In this document: positions 9,039-16,817 of the stretch, piece after piece | Numbering within the stretch: the stretch's first letter is position 1 | How the letters are laid out: every line of letters begins with the position of its first letter | Source: Mesorhizobium sp. C432A | GTDB lineage: Bacteria; Pseudomonadota; Alphaproteobacteria; Rhizobiales; Rhizobiaceae | NCBI RefSeq assembly: GCF_030323145.1 | Contig: NZ_CP100470.1 | Location: 1,798,001-1,862,000 of the forward strand | DNA length: 64,000 nt | Direction of reading: 5' to 3' | The notes under the pieces: generated by a model | What the model was told of the DNA's origin: nothing | The model's database searches: none | What the model saw: only the letters and a program-made list of their open reading frames with translations | Program-made: the position numbers and the translations under genes

Positions 9039-9088
9039 TGGCTGGAAACCGTTTGAGGGGTGCGGCTTCCAGTGTTCTTCGCCCGCTC

Positions 9089-9256
9089 CTACGATGCCCG
9101 TCTGAACAGGCCGGCCAGAAGCGAGATGACGAGGAAGGCGAGAAAGATGAAGAACAATATTTGCGCGATACCGGCCGAGGTACCGGCGATGCCGCCGAAA
9201 CCAAGCGCGCCGGCGATGATCGCCACGACGAGAAATACGAGCGCCCAGTAGAGCAT
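9089..9256 (-). CDS. DUF1328 / UPF0391 small membrane protein
   Basis: A 55-residue protein starting [20 protein letters not shown] and ending [10 protein letters not shown]: two hydrophobic helices separated by [12 protein letters not shown]. This is the conserved YtjA/UPF0391 pattern. GGAGACAG precedes the ATG at 9256. A perfect EcfG promoter lies 30 bases upstream. Members are often stress-induced in proteobacteria, and their biochemical role is unknown. Confidence 0.88.
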   Translation of the reverse strand: MLYWALVFLVVAIIAGALGFGGIAGTSAGIAQILFFIFLAFLVISLLAGLFRRAS

Positions 9257-9285
9257 GATCTGTCTCCTTCCGATACTGGATCAAG

Positions 9286-9310
9286 AACGTGAGTGATTGC
9301 TGTTTGTTCC
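9286..9310 (-). promoter_or_regulatory. EcfG-type promoter for the DUF1328 gene
   Basis: Minus-strand GGAAC (9310-9306), 16 bases, CGTT (9289-9286). It is an exact consensus match located 30 bases before the start codon. Confidence 0.85.
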
Positions 9311-9476
9311 ACCATTTGACGAAAAAGAAGGTCTTTGGAAGAGGCCCGGACGCGAATTGATTCGCGCGCGTGAGCGCCATACGGCGCGACGGGCAGCCGC
9401 CGATCGCCGGGTTAGGCGATCGCCAGTGCCGCCAACGCTGCGAGGCGGCGAAAAGTTGGAGATTGAAGGCCCTACT

Positions 9477-10271
9477 TCACGCGGCGGCCTTGGCCTGCCG
9501 GTCGAAGAACAGCGCTTGGCTGATCAGCGCCTTGACCATGTCGGGATTGAACGGCTTGGTGACGAGGAAGGCCGGTTCAGGCCGCTCGCCGGTCAGCAGA
9601 CGTTCGGGGAAGGCGGTGATGAAGATTACCGGCACCGAAGTCGACGACAGGATTTCGTTGACCGCATCGATACCCGAGCTGCCATCGGCAAGCTGAATGT
9701 CGGCCAGCACCATCTTCGGCCTTGTCTTGCCGAACATCGCCACCGCCTCGGTATGGGTGCGCGCGGTTCCGACCACGTGGTGGCCGAGGCTCTCGACCAT
9801 TTCCTCGATGTCCATGGCGATCAGCGGCTCGTCCTCGATGATCAGCACATCGGTCGCCACCTGGCGAGAGATCTCGTTGCTCGCCTGGGCAAGCAGTTCG
9901 GAGAATTCCTTGGCGTCGACATCGAGAATTTCAGCTGCCTCGTCTTCACCGAAGCCTTCGACCGCGACCAGCAGGAAAGCCTGGCGTGGCCGTGGCGCAA
10001 TGGCGTTCAGATTGGCGGCGGCGCGCTGCTCCCATGCCGATTGCGCCTGCTCCTGCGGAACGCGGATGGCAATGGAGGTGAACAGTTTGGCGAATACCTT
10101 GTAGAGCGCGATGCGGTCGCTTGACGCTTGCGGGAAGATGTCGACGTCGGCGATGATGGCTTCGAGCATCGCGGCTACCAGCGCATCGCCACTCTCCTGC
10201 GATCCGGATACGGCGCGTGAAAAGCGGCGCAGGAACGGCAGGTGCGGAGCGATGGTTGCGGAAAGGCTCAT
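9477..10271 (-). CDS. phyR: General stress response anti-anti-sigma regulator PhyR
   Basis: A 264-residue regulator. The N-terminal half (about 1-135) is a sigma-factor-like domain of the EcfG type. The C-terminal half (about 140-260) is a receiver with VLIIEDEPLIAMDIEE, the phospho-acceptor Asp in VLADIQLADG, and FITAFPERLL. After phosphorylation, PhyR family proteins bind NepR and release sigma EcfG. The ATG at 10271 follows GGGAGACG; the open frame extends further upstream across the promoter, which argues against the earlier start. It is divergent from nepR-ecfG, with facing EcfG promoters that would give positive autoregulation. Confidence 0.95.
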   Translation of the reverse strand: MSLSATIAPHLPFLRRFSRAVSGSQESGDALVAAMLEAIIADVDIFPQASSDRIALYKVFAKLFTSIAIRVPQEQAQSAWEQRAAANLNAIAPRPRQAFLLVAVEGFGEDEAAEILDVDAKEFSELLAQASNEISRQVATDVLIIEDEPLIAMDIEEMVESLGHHVVGTARTHTEAVAMFGKTRPKMVLADIQLADGSSGIDAVNEILSSTSVPVIFITAFPERLLTGERPEPAFLVTKPFNPDMVKALISQALFFDRQAKAAA

Positions 10272-10342
10272 GGTAGACGTCTCCCTCAGATGACGTGATT
10301 GCATAGATTGCAGGTCAAGCTGATTGCAAGCCCCAACACCCA

Positions 10343-10367
10343 AACGCGGGTTTTGCGAAAAAGTTCC
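10343..10367 (-). promoter_or_regulatory. EcfG-type promoter of phyR
   Basis: Minus-strand GGAAC (10367-10363), 16 bases, CGTT (10346-10343), 72 bases before the phyR start. Its -35 lies only nine bases from the -35 of the opposite promoter. Confidence 0.88.
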
Positions 10368-10376
10368 GAGACTTGT

Positions 10377-10401
10377 GGAACGAAACCGTACGGGCGACGT
10401 T
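10377..10401 (+). promoter_or_regulatory. EcfG-type promoter of nepR-ecfG
   Basis: GGAAC at 10377-10381, 16 bases, CGTT at 10398-10401, 83 bases before nepR. It lies back to back with the phyR promoter. Confidence 0.88.
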
Positions 10402-10483
10402 TGTGGTGCGATGGGCAACCAGACGAGGGGGCCGCTTTGCGTTGTGTAATGGGGCGGCTCGGGGCGCTGGATTTAAGGGCGAA

Positions 10484-10687
10484 ATGAAGGACATGAATAA
10501 AGAAACGCTGGCTGGCGCCGCTGACAGGCGCCGGGCCAATTCCGGCGACCCGCTCGGGGCGAATTCGGAAATCGGCCGCAAACTCAAACAATATTATGAC
10601 GAGCTGGTCTCGGACAATGTGCCGGATCGCTTTGCCCAGTTGCTCAGCCAACTGGAAAAGGCCGAACCTGCACAGAAGAAGGACTGA
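10484..10687 (+). CDS. nepR: Anti-sigma factor NepR
   Basis: A 67-residue protein whose core IGRKLKQYYDELVSDNVPDR and following FAQLLSQLE are the conserved helices with which NepR holds either sigma EcfG or phospho-PhyR. An ATG three codons further in (10493) is an alternative start with a similar ribosome binding site. The gene is followed after three bases by ecfG, so the two are co-transcribed from the EcfG promoter at 10377. Confidence 0.93.
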   Translation: MKDMNKETLAGAADRRRANSGDPLGANSEIGRKLKQYYDELVSDNVPDRFAQLLSQLEKAEPAQKKD

Positions 10688-10690
10688 GGC

Positions 10691-11242
10691 ATGGCAGCTG
10701 TCTCACAAGGGTTCAAGACCGACCTGCTCGGCTCGATCCCGAGCCTGCGGGCCTTTGCCGTGTCGCTGACGCAGAATGCCGACAAGGCCGACGATCTGGT
10801 GCAGGAGACGCTGGTCAAGGCTTGGGACAAGCATGAGAGCTTTCAGCCCGGCACCAATCTCAAGGCATGGCTGTTCACCATCCTGCGCAACGAGTTCTAT
10901 TCCCAGATGCGCAAGCGCGGCCGCGAGGTGCAGGACAGCGACGGCATCATGACGGCCAGGCTTGCCGTTCATCCGGCTCAGCACGGCCAGCTTGACCTCA
11001 AGGATTTTCGCGGCGCGCTCGAGCAACTCCCCGAGGACCAGCGCGAAGCCATCATCCTCATCGGCGCTTCAGGCTTTTCCTATGAAGAGGCCGCCGAAAT
11101 CTGCGGCTGTGCGGTCGGAACGATCAAAAGCCGGGTCAGCCGGGCCCGCACGCGGTTGCAGGAGATCCTGAAAATCTCCGGTGAAGACGAATACGGGCCG
11201 GACGCAATCTCGTCCCAGGTGACGGGTTCAAACGCTGCCTGA
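10691..11242 (+). CDS. ecfG: RNA polymerase sigma factor EcfG
   Basis: A 183-residue ECF sigma factor. Region 2 (about residues 15-80) contains NADKADDLVQETLVKAW and LKAWLFTILRNEFYS. Region 4 (about 115-165) contains LPEDQREAIILIGASGFSYE and GTIKSRVSRARTRL. There is no anti-sigma-type extension. The position directly behind nepR and opposite phyR identifies it as the general stress sigma factor, which recognises the GGAAC/CGTT promoters listed in this window. Confidence 0.95.
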   Translation: MAAVSQGFKTDLLGSIPSLRAFAVSLTQNADKADDLVQETLVKAWDKHESFQPGTNLKAWLFTILRNEFYSQMRKRGREVQDSDGIMTARLAVHPAQHGQLDLKDFRGALEQLPEDQREAIILIGASGFSYEEAAEICGCAVGTIKSRVSRARTRLQEILKISGEDEYGPDAISSQVTGSNAA

Positions 11243-11248
11243 CGGCGG

Positions 11249-11275
11249 AGGCCCGTTTGCGGGCCTGGGCTCTTT
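11249..11275 (+). terminator. Terminator-like hairpin after ecfG
   Basis: AGGCCCG, loop TTTG, CGGGCCT, then GGGCTCTTT. The T-run is short. It lies between convergent ecfG and the receiver gene. Confidence 0.55.
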
Positions 11276-11297
11276 ACACATACGCATCGAAGATATC

Positions 11298-11705
11298 TCA
11301 GACTGGCGCGCGGCCGCAGGCCGCCGCCAGAGCCTCGACGAGATCGGTCCCCGAATAAGGCTTGGTGACCAGGCGGATGCCGGGAAAAGACCCTTTGATC
11401 TCATCGGGGTCCGAATAGCCGGAGGCAAAGACAAACGGCAGGCCCGATTGGCGCAGCCGCGCGGCGAAATCGAGTGTGGACGTTCCGCCCAGCATGAGGT
11501 CCACGATAGCGGCGTCGAACTCGCCAACGACCTTCTGCTCATCGATCTCGGCCAGAGCGCGGGCAATCACTACGTCGTTCGCGCCATGGTCGCGGCAAAG
11601 CTGCTCGACATCCATGGCGATCAGGAATTCATCCTCCAAGACAAGAATTCGCAATCCCTCAAGCAATGGCGGCACTTGGCAATCTCTCCTCAATTCTTGC
11701 AGCAT
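11298..11705 (-). CDS. Single-domain response regulator
   Basis: A 135-residue stand-alone receiver with the acidic pair in LVLEDEFLIAMDVE, the phospho-acceptor Asp in AIVDLMLGG, the FASGYSDPDE segment and the Lys in LVTKPYSG. There is no output domain. Single-domain receivers of this kind (SdrG-like) act as phosphate sources or sinks in the alphaproteobacterial stress pathway. Its position directly beside ecfG supports such a role, but that role is inferred. Confidence 0.85.
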   Translation of the reverse strand: MLQELRRDCQVPPLLEGLRILVLEDEFLIAMDVEQLCRDHGANDVVIARALAEIDEQKVVGEFDAAIVDLMLGGTSTLDFAARLRQSGLPFVFASGYSDPDEIKGSFPGIRLVTKPYSGTDLVEALAAACGRAPV

Positions 11706-11887
11706 CGGCTACAGTGACTCCAGTCAACCGCATCGCGGACCTTGGGGGATCGGTCAGGCCTTAATCCGAAAAGTTCGCCCACCGGCTCTACTCCACAAGC
11801 GAGCTTCGAATTCGCCTCAGTGGAGTGTAGCGAGTCATGATCGCTATTTGCCATCCTGTCATTTAAAAAAGACATGCCATCGGCAGC

Positions 11888-11912
11888 GGAACCGCGGCCT
11901 TGCAAAGGCGTA
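11888..11912 (+). promoter_or_regulatory. Candidate EcfG promoter before the Crp/Fnr gene
   Basis: GGAAC at 11888-11892, 16 bases, CGTA at 11909-11912. It differs from the consensus by one base in the -10 element. It lies 42 bases before the start codon. Confidence 0.45.
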
Positions 11913-11954
11913 GCACTCAGTCTCTGGCAAGAGACTTTCGAAAGAGGGATCGAA

Positions 11955-12716
11955 ATGTCTGGCCAGAATGGTCGTTCGTTTTCCAGCCGTCAGTACCCAT
12001 GCGAGATCTGCCCGCTTCGGCGATTGCCGGTGTTCCGGGAATTCGAGAAGCAGGAGCTTGCCTATGTCAGCATGTTCAAGAAGGGCGAACTGGCCGTCGA
12101 CAAGGGCGCCACAGTGCTGGTCGAAGGCAGCCAAAGTGCTCATCTCTACACCGTGCTTTCGGGCTGGGCCTTCCGCTACAAACTATTGTCGGACGGCAGG
12201 CGCCAGATCCTGAACTACTCCATGCCCGGCGATCTTATCGGGCTGCAGGGCAGCCTGATGGGCGAAATGCAGCACTCGGTCGAGGCGCTGTCGCCCATGC
12301 TGTTGTGCGTCTTCGAGCGTGAAAACCTGCACGAGCTCTACCGCAACCATCCGGGCCTTGCTTACGACATTACCTGGCTGGCGTCGCGCGAGGAGCGCAT
12401 GCTGGACGAGAACCTGCTCAGCGTCGGCCGGCGCACGGCGGTCGAGCGCACCGCCTATCTCATTGCCTTCATCGCCAGCCGCGCGGCGGCAGTCGGGCTC
12501 AACGGCAAGGCGCCGGTGCAAATCCCGATTACCCAGCAGCATGTCGCCGATACGCTCGGCCTGTCGCTGGTCCACACCAACAAGACGATCCGCAAGCTCA
12601 TCGATCGCAAGCTGATCGCCTGGCGCGACGGCGGTTGCGAAGTGATCGACGGGGAGGGGCTGAAGGATCTCGCGCGCTGGGAGGGCCTAAGCGAAGGCCG
12701 TCGGCCGCTGATCTGA
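11955..12716 (+). CDS. Crp/Fnr-family transcriptional regulator
   Basis: A 253-residue regulator with a cyclic-nucleotide-binding-type beta-barrel (about residues 35-150), a long dimerisation helix and a C-terminal winged helix (about 170-240) with PITQQHVADTLGLSLVHTNK. A CEICPLR segment sits near the N-terminus, but the full four-cysteine Fnr cluster is not apparent. AGAGGGATCGAA precedes the ATG at 11955. The gene is monocistronic between the receiver and the ElaB-like operon; ligand and targets are not known. Confidence 0.85.
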   Translation: MSGQNGRSFSSRQYPCEICPLRRLPVFREFEKQELAYVSMFKKGELAVDKGATVLVEGSQSAHLYTVLSGWAFRYKLLSDGRRQILNYSMPGDLIGLQGSLMGEMQHSVEALSPMLLCVFERENLHELYRNHPGLAYDITWLASREERMLDENLLSVGRRTAVERTAYLIAFIASRAAAVGLNGKAPVQIPITQQHVADTLGLSLVHTNKTIRKLIDRKLIAWRDGGCEVIDGEGLKDLARWEGLSEGRRPLI

Positions 12717-12786
12717 CAGGCAGGCCTCCATCTGGGGCTGGACTCGCACTTGCAAACACCCTTTCATGGATACGGTCTCCGATTTC

Positions 12787-12811
12787 GGAACCATGATGTG
12801 TGTCGGGCGTT
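12787..12811 (+). promoter_or_regulatory. EcfG-type promoter for the ElaB-like/holin-like operon
   Basis: GGAAC at 12787-12791, 16 bases, CGTT at 12808-12811, 29 bases before the start codon at 12841. Exact consensus. Confidence 0.88.
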
Positions 12812-12840
12812 TGAAGCCAAGCAAACGCAAGGAGTTTAGA

Positions 12841-13167
12841 ATGGCAACTGCCGCAGGAAAAACCGCCAACGAAAGTCAGACGAACGCCGACCTGGAAGCC
12901 GACATTCGGCAGTTGAAGGCGGATATCGAAAAATTGACCAAGCAATTGGCCAAGACCGGCGAACATGGTTACGGCACGGCGCGGCGCGCTGCTGCCGAAG
13001 GCGTCGACCAGTTGCGCGCGCAGGGCGAAGCCGTCTTCGACAGCCTGCGTGGCAACGCCAAGGATCTTGAGGCCCAGATCACGGCCAATGTGCGCGAGAA
13101 GCCGGTCACTTCACTGGCGATCGCGGCCGGCGTCGGCTTCCTGTTTGCGCTTCTTGCCCGGCGCTAG
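12841..13167 (+). CDS. DUF883 (ElaB/YqjD-like) membrane-anchored protein
   Basis: A 108-residue protein. A charged helical N-terminal part (about 15-85) with heptad-like DLEADIRQLKADIEKLTKQL is followed by a C-terminal membrane anchor (SLAIAAGVGFLFALLARR). This is the pattern of the ElaB/YqjD family, which associates with the inner membrane and, in E. coli, with stationary-phase ribosomes. AAGGAG precedes the ATG. It has an exact EcfG promoter and is followed after 11 bases by a holin-like gene, so both belong to the general stress regulon by prediction. Confidence 0.85.
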   Translation: MATAAGKTANESQTNADLEADIRQLKADIEKLTKQLAKTGEHGYGTARRAAAEGVDQLRAQGEAVFDSLRGNAKDLEAQITANVREKPVTSLAIAAGVGFLFALLARR

Positions 13168-13178
13168 TTTCGACAGAG

Positions 13179-13640
13179 ATGGGCATGCTGGCACCGCTTA
13201 TCTCGGCCTTGGCCTCGGGTGAAGCCATTGCCGCCATGCGCCGCGCGCGCACGGCGGCAATCGTCTATGGGCTCGCCGCCGTGGCTGCCCTGTGCGGCCT
13301 CGGGTTTCTCCTGGGGGCGGCCTACATCTGGGCGGCTGACCGTTACGGCTCGATGGCCGCCTGTCTCGGCTTCGCGGCCGGTTTCCTGGTAACGGCCGGG
13401 CTTATCGTGCTCATTCATCAACTTGCGGCCGGAACGCGTGCGCGCCGACGTGCGCGAAGGCGCAATGCCGACCTGAAGGCGCTCGGTATCACCGCGGCGC
13501 TTGCCGTGCTGCCGGCCTTGCTCAAGGGGAAAGGCGGGAAGGGCGTCATTCTCGGCCCGATGATCGCGCTCGCGGCCTATGCCATCTACCGCGAGAACGT
13601 CAAACCGGATCCGGGCGATCCAGACAGCGAAGCCGACTAA
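13179..13640 (+). CDS. Phage-holin-family (DUF1469-like) membrane protein
   Basis: A 153-residue protein with two hydrophobic helices (about 25-50 and 58-85), a basic stretch TRARRRARRRN and a further hydrophobic segment. This resembles the YqjE/holin-superfamily partners that accompany YqjD-like proteins. An ATG two codons downstream is an alternative start. It is co-transcribed with the DUF883 gene. Its stop codon lies in the left end of an intergenic repeat. Function unknown. Confidence 0.75.
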   Translation: MGMLAPLISALASGEAIAAMRRARTAAIVYGLAAVAALCGLGFLLGAAYIWAADRYGSMAACLGFAAGFLVTAGLIVLIHQLAAGTRARRRARRRNADLKALGITAALAVLPALLKGKGGKGVILGPMIALAAYAIYRENVKPDPGDPDSEAD

Positions 13641-13702
13641 AGCGCGTCGCGCTGATACGCTGTTCCCGGGAAAACCGCTTCGCACTTCTGAAATTGCTTT
13701 AA
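13638..13702. repeat. Short palindromic intergenic repeat
   Basis: A 65-base element with terminal inverted TAAAGC / GCTTTA and an internal AAAACCGCTTCGCACTT segment, as in repeats I know from rhizobial genomes. The holin-like gene ends in its left end and the converging HWE kinase ends in its right end. Confidence 0.55.
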
Positions 13703-15231
13703 GCCGGCAGATCTTCAAGCGGCATCGATATTTCGGCGAACACGCCTTCGCTGCGGAATTCGTGGGTCACTTCGCTCGATAAAACCTTGGCGAGGCTGCG
13801 GCGGATCAGGATAGAGCCGAAGCCCTGGCGTTCCGGCGGGTCGACTTTCGGCCCGCCGCTTTCGCTCCAGGTCAGCACAAGGCGGTGCGCGCCTTTCTTG
13901 CCCGCCGCCTTCCAGTCGACATCGACCTTCCCCGAGCCAACCGACAGCGATCCGTATTGCAGCGCGTTGCTGGCCAGTTCGTGCATGATCAGGCCGAGCC
14001 CCACCGCCTGGTCGGGCGAAAGCAGCAGCTCCGGACCGGAGATCACGATGCGCGGCCGTTCTGCCGAATCGAACGGCTTCACCTCGATCTGCATCAGTTC
14101 GCGAATACCGATGCCGCGCCATTCGCGATCCGACAGCAGGTTATGGGCAGCGCCCAGCGCCTGCAGCCTGGCGCCGAAGGCTTCCAGGAATTCGCTTGGG
14201 CGGCGAGCGTGGCGAACGGTCTGTGTGGCCAGCGCCTGCACGGTCGCCAGCGTGTTCTTGACCCGATGGTTGAGCTCGCGCAGCAGCAGCCTTTGCCGGT
14301 CCTCGCCGAGCTTGCGTTCCGAGATGTCGTAGTTGACGCCAAAGATAAGCGTCGGCTTGCCTTCGCCGTCGCGCTCGATGACGCGGCCGCGGGTGACTAT
14401 CCAGCGCGGCGGATCGAAGCCTTTGACCCGGTATTCGCCGAAATAGTCGTCGCTGCCGGTCAGGGCATCGCGAAAGCGCGTCTCGGTCTGGTAGACGTCG
14501 CGCGGGTCGATGGCGGCCAAAATGTCGCGCGCCCGCAGCCGGTTCGAACGCGGCAGGTTGAACAGCTCCGACAAACGCACGTCGCATTCGATCATGTCGG
14601 TGCGGATATCCCAGGCCCAACTGGCGAGCGAGGCGGCGTCGAGCGCTATGGCTCGGCGCTTTTCCTCCTGCGCCAAAGCAGCCGTGGCAATGGCGCCGCT
14701 GCGGGTGGCGTCCTTGAGGGTAAACAGGCTGGCGGCGAGGCTGGCCAGCGATTTCAAATGATCGAGCGCGGCAGCGGACGGAAATTCATGCGGCTCCCGG
14801 TCGAGTACGCACACCGTACCGACGCGCGCGCCGGCGACCACCATCGGCGCGCCGACATAAAAGCGGACATGGTGTTCGCCGGTGACCAGCGGGTTGCGGG
14901 AGAAGCGAGGGTCGATGCTGGCATCCGGCACCACCATCGGCTCGTCGCCGGCGGCAATGGTATGGGCGCAGAACGATATGTCGGTCGCGGTTTCGGTCTC
15001 GTTGAAGCCGACACAGGATTTGAACCACTGTCGTTCGGTGTCGAGCAGCGTGACGAGCGCGATCGGCGCCTGCATCACGGCGGCGGCAAGGCCGGTGATG
15101 CGATCGAAGTCGGGATCGGAGTCGGTGTCGATCGCGTCAAGCCCGTGCAGTACGGCAAGCCGCTCCGGCGCCGCCACGGCGCGGCGGACCTCAACCGGCA
15201 AACCAGCCTGCTTCGTCACCTTGCTATCCAC
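13699..15231 (-). CDS. GAF-PAS HWE-family histidine kinase
   Basis: A soluble kinase of about 510 residues. A GAF domain (about 20-170, with APIALVTLLDTERQWFKS and SFCAHTI) is followed by a PAS domain (about 195-310) and the HWE core with LRELNHRVKNTLATVQAL, the N-box MHELASNALQYGS and the W-x-E in LTWSESGG. I chose the GTG at 15231, preceded by GAGGGGGC; a TTG at 15312 is possible but overlaps an EcfG promoter on the other strand. It is a second candidate sensor for the PhyR pathway. It ends within an intergenic repeat. Confidence 0.83.
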   Translation of the reverse strand: MDSKVTKQAGLPVEVRRAVAAPERLAVLHGLDAIDTDSDPDFDRITGLAAAVMQAPIALVTLLDTERQWFKSCVGFNETETATDISFCAHTIAAGDEPMVVPDASIDPRFSRNPLVTGEHHVRFYVGAPMVVAGARVGTVCVLDREPHEFPSAAALDHLKSLASLAASLFTLKDATRSGAIATAALAQEEKRRAIALDAASLASWAWDIRTDMIECDVRLSELFNLPRSNRLRARDILAAIDPRDVYQTETRFRDALTGSDDYFGEYRVKGFDPPRWIVTRGRVIERDGEGKPTLIFGVNYDISERKLGEDRQRLLLRELNHRVKNTLATVQALATQTVRHARRPSEFLEAFGARLQALGAAHNLLSDREWRGIGIRELMQIEVKPFDSAERPRIVISGPELLLSPDQAVGLGLIMHELASNALQYGSLSVGSGKVDVDWKAAGKKGAHRLVLTWSESGGPKVDPPERQGFGSILIRRSLAKVLSSEVTHEFRSEGVFAEISMPLEDLPA

Positions 15232-15292
15232 CAAGCCCCCTCGCTTGCAGGCCCCACCCGCGGTGGCGCGCACCTTGCGCGGCCGTCGCGCC

Positions 15293-15317
15293 GGAACTTT
15301 TGTAGCAAGCAATCGTT
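15293..15317 (+). promoter_or_regulatory. EcfG-type promoter for the 75-residue membrane protein
   Basis: GGAAC at 15293-15297, 16 bases, CGTT at 15314-15317. Exact consensus, 66 bases before the ATG at 15384. Confidence 0.8.
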
Positions 15318-15383
15318 ACCCCACCATGTTTCGCCGGCGATGGTTTTATCCACCATCCCGGTTGCGCGATAGGAACGCCGCCG

Positions 15384-15611
15384 ATGACCAAGATCGCCCC
15401 TGAAAACAAAGCCCGTCAGGGGCGCTGGGGTTGGCACGGCCTGCGCATATTGGTCGCCGCGTTGCTCCTGGCTTTCATTGCTTGGGGAGCGGCCGAGATT
15501 TATGGCCAAAAGATCGATCCAGATACCCCTGAAAGCCAGGGGCAGCCCACCGGCCAGACCGCGCCGGCCGACCAGAGCGCGCCAGCCGGCGAGGGGCAGT
15601 CGGGCGGCTAG
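15384..15611 (+). CDS. Small single-pass membrane protein, hypothetical
   Basis: A 75-residue protein: a basic N-terminus, one membrane helix (about 20-40, LRILVAALLLAFIAWGAAEI) and a Pro/Gln/Ala-rich tail likely to face the periplasm. No family is recognised. The upstream EcfG promoter makes it a predicted member of the general stress regulon and supports its being a real gene. It is divergent from the GAF-PAS kinase. Confidence 0.6.
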   Translation: MTKIAPENKARQGRWGWHGLRILVAALLLAFIAWGAAEIYGQKIDPDTPESQGQPTGQTAPADQSAPAGEGQSGG

Positions 15612-15637
15612 GGTTTTCCTCGTCATTCGTAATCGCA

Positions 15638-16558
15638 TCAGGCGGCCTTCGCCTGGGCGGCTTGCGCCGGAACCAGGACGTTCAGTGCGCCAGGGTGGAT
15701 CTGGATTGTCGTTTCACGCTCCAGCTTGACCAGTTCGCCGTCGATGACGGCGCCGAATTTCTTGCTCCCTGTATGGATTTTCACGATTGCCTTGTCGGCC
15801 TGATGGGTTTCGACATGATCGCTGTCGCGCCACCTGCCGCGAGCCATGTCGAAGAGCGCCCTGACCAGCTCGCCACGCTGCCGCGCCACGGTGACATAGA
15901 TGCCGAGCACGCCGCCGGCAGGATTGTCGGCATAAGGCAGATGGCCTTCGCCAAACAGATTGTTGGAAATGCCGATGCCGCTGATGCGGGTCACGATTTC
16001 GGCTTCGCCGACCGTCAATGTCACCTTCATGGCTGGAGGATTGTTGATCGTCGTCCAAGCGGCCTTGGCCGAAGCGCGGATCTTTCCCAGGCGCGAGGCA
16101 AATTCCATATTGTCGCGCAGCTTCACCATTCTGGCGTGCAGGCCAATCGAGAACTGATGCACGAAAGGCCGGCCATTCGCGCTCGCGATATCGACCGCCA
16201 TGATCTCGCCGTCGGCAAAGGACTTTAGCGCGCCATCGATGGTCTGCGGAATTCCAAGGCCACGGGCAAACAGGTTCATGGTTCCTGCAGGCAGGACGGC
16301 CAGCGCCTTCTTGCCATTCATCAGCCGCCCCGCGGCGGCCGAAATGGTGCCGTCGCCGCCACCGGCCAGCACGACGTCGATGTCGCGCCGCGCGGCGACC
16401 TTGTCGAGCGCCGCGACAATCTCTTTGCCGGCGACGATGTCGATATCGATGGAGTGACCAGCCGCCTCGAGCGTCTGGCGCATGCGGTCCGTTAGCGCGG
16501 AAAGATCGGTGGTCCGCAAGGTGCCGCCGTCCCGGTTCAGCACCGCTGCAAATCGCAT
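15638..16558 (-). CDS. Diacylglycerol kinase-family lipid kinase
   Basis: A 306-residue protein with the DAGK catalytic domain: LAGGGDGTISAAAG supplies the nucleotide-binding GGDGT, followed by LPAGTMNLFARGLGIP. The C-terminal beta domain (about 140-295) is of the YegS/bacterial lipid kinase type. It would phosphorylate a lipid such as diacylglycerol at the membrane. GGAGCGGGG precedes the ATG. Substrate specificity cannot be read from the sequence. Confidence 0.85.
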   Translation of the reverse strand: MRFAAVLNRDGGTLRTTDLSALTDRMRQTLEAAGHSIDIDIVAGKEIVAALDKVAARRDIDVVLAGGGDGTISAAAGRLMNGKKALAVLPAGTMNLFARGLGIPQTIDGALKSFADGEIMAVDIASANGRPFVHQFSIGLHARMVKLRDNMEFASRLGKIRASAKAAWTTINNPPAMKVTLTVGEAEIVTRISGIGISNNLFGEGHLPYADNPAGGVLGIYVTVARQRGELVRALFDMARGRWRDSDHVETHQADKAIVKIHTGSKKFGAVIDGELVKLERETTIQIHPGALNVLVPAQAAQAKAA

Positions 16559-16702
16559 GCCCCGCTCCGTATTCTTTTTTAAAGGCCGGAATGCCAGCCG
16601 CAGGCTGAAACGGGCAAGCTTGGCAAAGGTTCCATCGGCCGGGCGGGAATGTCGGGCGATTCCGCGGACTTGCCCAGGGTATTTCGATGCTCCCGTTTTT
16701 TC

Positions 16703-16727
16703 GGAACAAGCGCCTTGTCACAACGTT
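16703..16727 (+). promoter_or_regulatory. EcfG-type promoter for the PRC-barrel gene
   Basis: GGAAC at 16703-16707, 16 bases, CGTT at 16724-16727, 90 bases before the start codon. Exact consensus. Confidence 0.82.
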
Positions 16728-16817
16728 GTGATCCCATTGGAGGCGCCGCCTTCGGTCTCCCGGCAAGTGGTTTGCCGATTGCGGCGCGCATGAGATCACG
16801 CAAGAGGAGACTTAATC

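Noticed and set aside
13179..13640. Prophage holin
   Set aside because: No other phage genes are near. The protein pairs with a DUF883 gene under a stress promoter, as in the YqjD/YqjE arrangement.
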